A stretch of DNA of 64,000 nt from Exobacillus caeni (GTDB lineage Bacteria > Bacillota > Bacilli > Bacillales > Guptibacillaceae): assembly GCF_005747095.1 (NCBI RefSeq), contig NZ_SWLG01000012.1, positions 1-64,000 of the forward strand, written 5' to 3'. The position numbers and the translations under genes are program-made. Positions 58,330 through 64,000 of this stretch are shown piece by piece. A model generated the notes under the pieces. That model made no database searches. It worked only from the letters and a program-made list of their open reading frames with translations, and was not told where the DNA came from. Position 1 is the first letter of the stretch. Every line of letters starts with the position of its first letter.

Positions 58330-59046
58330 ATGAAAGTATCGTTGTTCATTACTTGTTTAGTAGATTTGTTTTCATCTGAGACCGGAAAAGATACGGTAGA
58401 ATTACTTGAAAAGTTAGGATGTGAGGTCGAATTCCTTGAAGCCCAGACATGCTGCGGACAACCGGCATATAACAGCGGCTATATAAAAGAAGCGAAGGAA
58501 ACGATGAAACATATGATCAACACCTTCGAAAACGCAGAGTATGTCGTGTCGCCCTCAGGATCATGTATCACGATGCTGAAGGAATACCCTGAACTGTTTA
58601 AAGATGAGCCAGCATGGCAAAGAAAAGCGAAAAATTTGGCGGACAAATCCTACGAATTAACGCAATTTATCGTGGATGTTTTAGGTGTTGAAAACGTTGT
58701 GGCGAAATATGAAGGAACTGCTACATATCACACCTCCTGTCATATGACCCGTCTTTTAGGAGTGAAAGAAAGCCCGATGAAGCTTTTGCAAAATGTCGAA
58801 GGACTCGATCTTGTCCCGTTACCCCATGCTCACGATTGCTGTGGTTTTGGAGGGACCTTTTCCGTTAAAATGCCAGATATATCTGAACAAATGGTAGACG
58901 AAAAGGTTCACCATATCGCTGAAACAAATGCCGATGTGGTAATCGGAGCAGATTGCGGCTGCTTGATGAACATCGGCGGAAGAATCAATAGGCTCGGAAA
59001 GCCAATAGAGGTTAAGCATATCGCGCAAATCCTGAATCGTTCCTGA
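58330..59046 (+). CDS. lutA: L-lactate utilisation protein LutA (CCG-domain Fe-S oxidoreductase subunit)
   Basis: A 238-residue (Fe-S)-binding protein with two CCG domains: [14 protein letters not shown] near residue 40 and [13 protein letters not shown] near 170. Further cysteines are in [12 protein letters not shown] and GADCGCLMN. With LutB and LutC it oxidises L-lactate to pyruvate. AGGAGGG precedes ATG 58330. It lies 108 bases after livF with a terminator between. Confidence 0.92.
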   Translation: MKVSLFITCLVDLFSSETGKDTVELLEKLGCEVEFLEAQTCCGQPAYNSGYIKEAKETMKHMINTFENAEYVVSPSGSCITMLKEYPELFKDEPAWQRKAKNLADKSYELTQFIVDVLGVENVVAKYEGTATYHTSCHMTRLLGVKESPMKLLQNVEGLDLVPLPHAHDCCGFGGTFSVKMPDISEQMVDEKVHHIAETNADVVIGADCGCLMNIGGRINRLGKPIEVKHIAQILNRS

Positions 59047-59063
59047 TAGGAGGAGGTCTATCA

Positions 59064-60491
59064 ATGAGTATGAAAATTGGCCAGGAGCCTTTTACAAAAC
59101 GGGTTTCAACTAGTTTGCAAGACTCATTTATGAGAAATGCCGTATCATCTGCACAGAGCCGGTTAACTGGCGTGCGGGAAGTGATTATAGATGAACTGGG
59201 CAATTGGGAAGAGTGGAGGGAACTATCTGCTTCGATCAGAAAGCATACGATTGAAAATCTGGACTATTATCTACACGAATTAAGCGAAAATGTCATAAAG
59301 AGAGGGGGCAATGTCTATTTCGCCCGGACACCTGAAGAGGCTAACGATTACATAACATCTGTTGTAAAGAAACAGGATGCCAAAAAGGTAGTGAAATCGA
59401 AATCGATGGTGACGGAAGAAATAGGACTGAACAACGCTCTTTCAAATTGCGGCTGCGAAGTAGTGGAGACGGACCTGGGAGAATATATCATTCAACTTGC
59501 TGAAGACCCTCCCTCCCACTTTCTAGCTCCTGCACTCCATAAAAATAGGGATCAAATCAAGGAAGTTTTTAAGACAAAACGGGGCTATGTAAACTCTTCA
59601 AATCCTGAAGAACTTACCCAATTTGCGAGAGAACAGCTGCGAAATGAATTTTTATCCGCTGATATAGGCATAACAGGTTGTAATTTCGCGATTGCCGATT
59701 CAGGAACGATTTCACTCGTGACCAATGAGGGAAATGCAGAAATGGTAACAACGTTTCCGAAAACGCAAATCTCAGTAATGGGAATGGAGCGGATCGTCCC
59801 TTCCTGGAAAGAGTTTGATATTGTTGTCAGCATGCTTGCCAGGAGTGCTGTCGGGCAAAAACTATCGACCTATGTTTCCACATTGACAGGACCCAGGGGA
59901 GAGGGAGAACAGGATGGTCCCGAAGAATTTCACCTGGTGATCCTTGATAACGGCAGGTCCAAAATGATCGGCACAGAATTTCAATCAGCGCTGCATTGTA
60001 TCCGTTGTTCCGCTTGCTTGAATGTATGTCCTGTCTATAGGCATATCGGCGGCCATGCTTACGGCTCGATTTATTCAGGGCCGATCGGCGCGGTGATTTC
60101 TCCTATACTCGGTGGTTATGAGGAATATAAGGACCTTCCTTATGCTTCGACCCTGTGTTCGGCTTGCACGGATGCCTGTCCGGTGAAAATTCCGCTTCAC
60201 GAACTACTTTTAAAGCACAGGCAAAACATCGTGGAAAAGGAAGGAAAAGCACCTTTCCAGGAAAAGATGGCAATGAAAGCGTTCAAGCTGGTAACAACAT
60301 CAGAATCAATGTATCGTTTCAGTGCAAAGACAGCATCTTTCTTCTCAAAATCTTTCATTAAGGAAGATACGTTATCGAATGGCCCCTTCTCTTTAAAAGA
60401 ATGGACAAGATCCAGGGAATTTCCTGCACCTTCAAAAGATAACTTCAGGACCTGGTATGCAAATAGAAAGAAAGGAGCCGTGGAAAAATGA
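59064..60491 (+). CDS. lutB: L-lactate utilisation protein LutB (Fe-S protein with DUF162 domain)
   Basis: A 475-residue protein. The N-terminal ~300 residues form a LUD/DUF162 domain ([26 protein letters not shown] in outline). Two [4Fe-4S] motifs follow: [14 protein letters not shown] near 313 and [13 protein letters not shown] near 366. AGGAGGAGG precedes ATG 59064. Its stop overlaps the lutC start by four bases. Confidence 0.93.
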   Translation: MSMKIGQEPFTKRVSTSLQDSFMRNAVSSAQSRLTGVREVIIDELGNWEEWRELSASIRKHTIENLDYYLHELSENVIKRGGNVYFARTPEEANDYITSVVKKQDAKKVVKSKSMVTEEIGLNNALSNCGCEVVETDLGEYIIQLAEDPPSHFLAPALHKNRDQIKEVFKTKRGYVNSSNPEELTQFAREQLRNEFLSADIGITGCNFAIADSGTISLVTNEGNAEMVTTFPKTQISVMGMERIVPSWKEFDIVVSMLARSAVGQKLSTYVSTLTGPRGEGEQDGPEEFHLVILDNGRSKMIGTEFQSALHCIRCSACLNVCPVYRHIGGHAYGSIYSGPIGAVISPILGGYEEYKDLPYASTLCSACTDACPVKIPLHELLLKHRQNIVEKEGKAPFQEKMAMKAFKLVTTSESMYRFSAKTASFFSKSFIKEDTLSNGPFSLKEWTRSREFPAPSKDNFRTWYANRKKGAVEK

Positions 60492-61195
60492 GTACTCCGG
60501 GAAAGGTAGAAAATCGGGAAACGTTTTTAAAACATTTGACGGAAAAGCTGGGAAGAAAAGAGATGAGGCAGAACGTCCAACTGCCGGAATGGGAAGCGCA
60601 ACCGCAATACAAAATATTAAAAGATGCATCACCAGAAGAACTCGTCGAGGTTTTTAAAGCAGCGGCTGCAAAGATAAATACCCCTGTTCTAGAAACAACG
60701 ATAAGTGATCTGCCATCAACGCTTAAAGAGGCAATCGTTCAACTCAACGGAAAATCGGTGGCCACCTGGGCGGACCCCCGGTTCGATGATTATAATCTGA
60801 AGCAAGCGCTCGAAGAGTTTTCCCTTCACACATGGGATTCTTATTCTGCCGAGAAGAACATCATCGAAACAAGAGATGCGGATGTTGGCATCACCTTTAG
60901 CGATTATACCCTGGCTGAATCGGCAACTGTTGTACTGACGACGTCGCCTGAAAAGGGCCGTTCCGTAAGCTTATTGCCCGAATCCTTTATTGCTCTTGTT
61001 CCTAAAAGTACGATCGTGCCCAGGCTTACTCAGGTAACGGACAAAATAGACGAAGAGATTAAAAACGGAAGCGAGGTCTCTTCCTGCATTAAGTTTATTT
61101 CCGGGCCAAGCAACAGTGCCGATATCGAGTTAAGCTTTGTAACAGGGGTACATGGACCGGTTCATGCTGCTTACATAATAATTAATGACTGTTAG
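60488..61195 (+). CDS. lutC: L-lactate utilisation protein LutC (DUF162/LUD domain)
   Basis: A 235-residue LUD-domain protein. [34 protein letters not shown] and [21 protein letters not shown] are standard for LutC. It starts inside the lutB stop (ATGA). No lactate permease LutP follows; the next 400 bases are a repeat and a terminator. Confidence 0.93.
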   Translation: MSTPGKVENRETFLKHLTEKLGRKEMRQNVQLPEWEAQPQYKILKDASPEELVEVFKAAAAKINTPVLETTISDLPSTLKEAIVQLNGKSVATWADPRFDDYNLKQALEEFSLHTWDSYSAEKNIIETRDADVGITFSDYTLAESATVVLTTSPEKGRSVSLLPESFIALVPKSTIVPRLTQVTDKIDEEIKNGSEVSSCIKFISGPSNSADIELSFVTGVHGPVHAAYIIINDC

Positions 61196-61273
61196 CAGTT
61201 TAGATAATGGCACCAGTAGGAAGCGGGATGAGCAAAGCAACTATTGAGCACCTGGAAATCCGGGAGTTGGATT

Positions 61274-61456
61274 TATAGGTCATATGATCCTCTATTTATG
61301 AAAAAACACTGCTTTTGAAAAAAAATAAGGTCATATGTTCCGCTATTTGCTCAATATCCAATCAAAATAGGCGTTTGACCGGTAAATAACGGAACAGATG
61401 TCCTATATTTGTTTTGAAATACCCCCTTTGTCACAAATAACGAACCTGATGTCCTC
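61274..61456 (-). repeat. 183-bp nested palindromic repeat, copy B
   Basis: It has the same four half-sites as 28957-29140 but in the opposite orientation: TAGGTCATATGATCC and AGGTCATATGTTCCGCTATT forward, then AATAACGGAACAGATGTCCT and AATAACGAACCTGATGTCCT. The central GCTCAATATCCAATCAAAAT also corresponds to GCTCAAAATCGAATAAAAAT in the complement of copy A. Confidence 0.85.
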
Positions 61457-61574
61457 AAACGGGAGAAATCCGGCGCATTCATGTTTTGCACCGGGGATGC
61501 TAACCACCCGATCGCAGAAAGGGAGTCAACCAGGAGTTGAAATCAACATTCGAAAAACTGCGTTTTTTAAAAAG

Positions 61575-61613
61575 AAACCAGGGAATCGCATTCGTGCTAC
61601 TCCCTGGTTTTTA
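61575..61613 (-). terminator. terminator of the LysR gene
   Basis: AAACCAGGGA pairs with TCCCTGGTTT with A/T tracts on both sides, so it may work both ways. It overlaps the LysR stop codon. Confidence 0.8.
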
Positions 61614-62513
61614 AATCGTATTCTTTTCTTCAATGTGAAAAAATTCGTTCGCCATCGTGATAAATTCCCGGACAGTATGAGGCAAGTATTTGTTTTTCTT
61701 CCACACCATGCCGAGCTCCAGGCTAATGTTCGAGTTTGTCAGCGGGATAGCGATTATATCTGGTTTTGAGATCGAAGTTGCAATTTTACTCGGCAGCAAT
61801 GCGACTCCAAGCTTTGCCTCGACCATTTCCACCATAAAATCCTTCTGGGAACTCTGGCAAACGATATTCGGATAAAATCCTTTTTGGGAACATTCATCTA
61901 CGATACGGTCATGAAGGGTGAAGTCCTGGCGGTATAAAATGAAAGGTTCCTCTTCCAGCTTCAATAAATTCACTTCTTTTTCTGATGCCAGGTGGTGCTC
62001 CCTGTGCAATACAAGCATCAACGGGTCCTGGATGACTTTCCTGATCTCGAAATTTCCTTTCTGGACGGGCAAGTTGCAAAGCAGACCGATATCCAGCGAC
62101 CCATCCTCAACCCCCTGTTTAATCTTTTTCGAACCGACTTCAGTTAGGTTGATCTCAACGAGCGGATAGGTTTCTTTATATTTACTGATCAGTTTAGGAA
62201 AAAAGGCAGCACCGATGATTGGAGGGATGCCGATCTTGATTTCGCCCTTTTTTAAACCGCTGATATCCGACAGCTCTGTTGTCATGTTATCAAAAGCCTT
62301 CAAGACACTTTTCGCATTATCCAAAACCGCTCTCCCCGCATCGGTCAATTCGAGCTGCTTCGAACGGTAAAACAAAGGAACCCCTAGCTGTTCCTCCATA
62401 TTCTTAATCGCCTTACTCAAAGAAGGCTGGGAAACATGCAAGGTAGAAGCAGCCTTCGTAAAACTCAAATGCCTCGAAACCTCCACAAAATACTCCAACT
62501 GCCGAATATCCAA
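61611..62513 (-). CDS. LysR-family transcriptional regulator (CidR-like)
   Basis: A 300-residue LysR regulator. The N-terminal winged helix is MDIRQLEYFVEVSRHLSFTK ... ASTLHVSQPSLSKAIKNMEEQLG, and the effector domain starts at KIGIPPIIGAAFFPKLI. Overall it resembles CidR/YwbI, which senses acetate/pyruvate state in bacilli. It is divergent from malate synthase G and convergent with lutABC, so either could be the target. AGGGAGG lies before the ATG. Confidence 0.88.
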   Translation of the reverse strand: MDIRQLEYFVEVSRHLSFTKAASTLHVSQPSLSKAIKNMEEQLGVPLFYRSKQLELTDAGRAVLDNAKSVLKAFDNMTTELSDISGLKKGEIKIGIPPIIGAAFFPKLISKYKETYPLVEINLTEVGSKKIKQGVEDGSLDIGLLCNLPVQKGNFEIRKVIQDPLMLVLHREHHLASEKEVNLLKLEEEPFILYRQDFTLHDRIVDECSQKGFYPNIVCQSSQKDFMVEMVEAKLGVALLPSKIATSISKPDIIAIPLTNSNISLELGMVWKKNKYLPHTVREFITMANEFFHIEEKNTI

Positions 62514-62578
62514 AACAATACCTCCCTATTAAACTCCAAATAGATATTTCTTTAAATAAGACCACAAAGCGATACATC

Positions 62579-62713
62579 TTTGCTCCCCCTTAAAACAAGA
62601 TTACCGTAATCTTGTTCTTAAGGAGCGAAGCGACAAGGACTCTGATGTGATAAAAGATTCGTCATGCTCGCATGTAAGAAGCATTTATCACAGCAGGGGC
62701 CGGGGGGAGCAAA
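62579..62713. repeat. 135-bp three-stem inverted-repeat element
   Basis: Outer arms TTTGCTCCCCC (62579-62589) and GGGGGAGCAAA (62703-62713) are perfectly complementary. Inside are a long hairpin (CCTTAAAACAAGATTAC with GTAATCTTGTTCTTAAGG, 62587-62623) and a second stem (GTGATAAA 62647-62654 with TTTATCAC 62684-62691). The layout is a three-way junction. It may be a structured RNA/leader for malate synthase G or a MITE-like element with 11-bp terminal repeats. No protein-coding frame is evident. Confidence 0.6.
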
Positions 62714-62996
62714 AAATGCTAACCACCAGGCAGTATCATTAATAAAAGTCTATTATAACTAAAATGCATAATCAACATTCTAAATATGTATTTTTTATAT
62801 TTGTCGAAATATTATAAACTATACATAACAAACCGGATAGATGAAGCGGCTAAACAAATCAATTCTCATTGCAGCCATTCCATACGAACAGCATCAACGA
62901 GATTCGATTTACTGAAGAAAACGGCTCAAGCCACCCTTTCTTCGACAGACCGCTCCCTACTTATCTATCTAACAATTAACCTGAGGAGGATTTTTT

Positions 62997-64000
62997 ATGG
63001 CAGATTATATTAAAGTCAATAATCTTCAAGTGGCTCCGGAGTTATATGATTTCATCAATGCAGAAGCGATCCCGGATAGTGGTGTGTCGGCTGACGCGTT
63101 CTGGGCGGGATTAGAAGAGATCGTCGCTGACCTCGCTCCGATCAACAAGGCGTTGCTTAAAAAGCGTGACGCGTTACAAGCAAAAATCAATGAGTGGCAT
63201 AAAGAAAACAAGAATCAATTCGACCTTGATGACTATAAATCCTTTTTATGCAACCTGAACTATTTAGAACCAGAGGCAGAACCGTTTCAAGTGACAACAG
63301 AAAACGTAGATGATGAAATTGCTAACCAGGCAGGACCACAGCTAGTCGTGCCGGTGAACAATGCCCGTTACGCGATCAATGCTGCAAATGCCCGCTGGGG
63401 AAGCCTGTATGATGCGCTTTATGGAACAGATGCGATCAATGATGAAGGAGGAGCCGAAGCAAAAGGAGCGTATAACCCTATCCGCGGTGAAAAGGTTATT
63501 GCTTACGCTAAGAACTTCCTTGATGAAACAGCTCCGTTAGCAGAGGGAAGCTATGCGGATGTAGAATCTTTTAAAATCGCTGAAGGCAAACTGTCTGTTG
63601 CCCTGACTACAGGCGAAACAACAGGACTGAAAGACGATTCCCAGTTCGCAGGATACAAGGGGGATTCCACAGATCCAGAAGCAGTGCTTCTTAAGAACAA
63701 CGGCATCCATCTGGAAATCCAGATCGACCGCAATCATCCGATCGGGCAATCCGACAAAGCAGGTGTAAAAGATATCTATGTAGAATCAGCGTTAACAACG
63801 ATCATGGACTTTGAAGATTCCGTCGCAGCGGTTGATGCAGAAGACAAGGTGGTTGTTTACCGAAATTATCTAGGATTAATCAAAGGGGATTTGTCGGTCA
63901 CGTTCCAGAAAGGCAGCAAAACACTTACAAGAACCCTTAATCCTGACCGCAACTATATTTCTCCTGATGGTGAAAAATTAACATTGCCTGGCCGTTCCCT
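62997..64000 (+). CDS. glcB: malate synthase G (partial, 3' end beyond window)
   Basis: The first 334 codons of a family that is usually about 720-730 residues. MADYIKVNNLQVAPELYDFI and GPQLVVPVNNARYAINAANARWGSLYDALYGTD are characteristic of isoform G. It condenses glyoxylate with acetyl-CoA to malate in the cytoplasm; isoform G usually serves glycolate/glyoxylate rather than the isocitrate-lyase bypass. GAGGAGGA lies seven bases before ATG 62997. The catalytic region lies past the window edge. A LysR gene is divergent. Confidence 0.92.
   Translation, partial: MADYIKVNNLQVAPELYDFINAEAIPDSGVSADAFWAGLEEIVADLAPINKALLKKRDALQAKINEWHKENKNQFDLDDYKSFLCNLNYLEPEAEPFQVTTENVDDEIANQAGPQLVVPVNNARYAINAANARWGSLYDALYGTDAINDEGGAEAKGAYNPIRGEKVIAYAKNFLDETAPLAEGSYADVESFKIAEGKLSVALTTGETTGLKDDSQFAGYKGDSTDPEAVLLKNNGIHLEIQIDRNHPIGQSDKAGVKDIYVESALTTIMDFEDSVAAVDAEDKVVVYRNYLGLIKGDLSVTFQKGSKTLTRTLNPDRNYISPDGEKLTLPGRS

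Noticed and set aside
61398-61769. 123-codon + frame after lutC
   Set aside because: It starts in the palindromic repeat, crosses the LysR terminator and ends antisense to the LysR gene; a by-product.
62786-63013. 75-codon + frame before malate synthase G
   Set aside because: AT-rich leader in a different frame from glcB, without an RBS; probably untranslated leader.
1-64000. tRNA or rRNA genes
   Set aside because: No cloverleaf with a terminal CCA or rRNA-like sequence was noticed on reading; not an exhaustive computational scan.

Overview
This window comes from an endospore-forming member of the Bacillaceae (Firmicutes). It has moderate-to-low GC, strong GGAGG-type ribosome binding sites, frequent TTG/GTG starts and many stem-loop terminators with T-runs. 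It also carries genes typical of sporulating bacilli: Spo0E-type phosphatase, RsbR-like STAS protein, YjcZ-type and YjzC-type small proteins, and LutABC. I cannot name the species from the sequence.

Layout. (1) 1-92 is the 3' end (domains V and VI) of a group II intron whose body lies left of the window, followed by a lipoprotein and two small membrane proteins. (2) 2664-14667 is an ectoine/hydroxyectoine uptake and catabolism locus in two transcription units: EutB-like dehydratase plus a PucR regulator, then DoeA/EutD-like hydrolase, EutC-like reductase, a Cys/Met-type PLP enzyme, DoeB-like deacetylase, a short homoserine dehydrogenase, a DoeC-like aldehyde dehydrogenase and a BCCT transporter. 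The usual diaminobutyrate aminotransferase (DoeD) is absent, and homoserine dehydrogenase plus the PLP lyase sit in its place. (3) 14.8-28.8 kb is mixed accessory and housekeeping: DedA, RsbR-like, Spo0E, L,D-transpeptidase, AraC/VOC, serine hydrolase, a MarR regulon whose three transcripts each carry an identical 16-bp operator, an MFS exporter and a tRNA-dihydrouridine synthase. (4) 29.4-41.2 kb is the most unusual part: more than a dozen small, functionally unrelated genes (hydrolase, acetyltransferases, NIF3, aminoglycoside-phosphotransferase-like, aldo/keto reductase, VOC, M28, 2H phosphoesterase, DinB, GC-rich peptidase E), all on the + strand. They are separated by members of one degenerate intergenic repeat family built as left block + terminator hairpin + right block. 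This looks like a gene-cassette array, reminiscent of an integron but with no integrase in view. (5) 41.2-43.3 kb is an ECF42-type sigma factor flanked by two DGPF/YCII proteins. (6) 43.5-53.3 kb holds a decayed membrane gene, a uridine-kinase-like protein, small proteins, an acetamidase/formamidase, a CPA1 antiporter coupled to a tiny membrane protein, a DUF421 protein and pyruvate oxidase. (7) 53.5-61.2 kb is a complete Liv-type ABC importer followed by lutABC (lactate oxidation) without a lactate permease. (8) 61.6-64.0 kb has a LysR regulator divergent from malate synthase G (cut by the window edge), with a 135-bp three-stem inverted-repeat element between them.

How the genes work together. 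The ectoine genes should import ectoine-type compatible solutes, open the ring, deacetylate and feed aspartate-semialdehyde-level intermediates into aspartate or homoserine. The Liv importer, LutABC, pyruvate oxidase and malate synthase G all handle small organic acids or amino acids, suggesting an overflow/C2-C3 acid lifestyle. Two copies of a ~184-bp palindromic repeat (28957-29140 and 61274-61456, opposite orientations) and the cassette repeats show that intergenic space here is occupied by repeat families. Functions are inferred from recognisable family motifs; no database search was possible.
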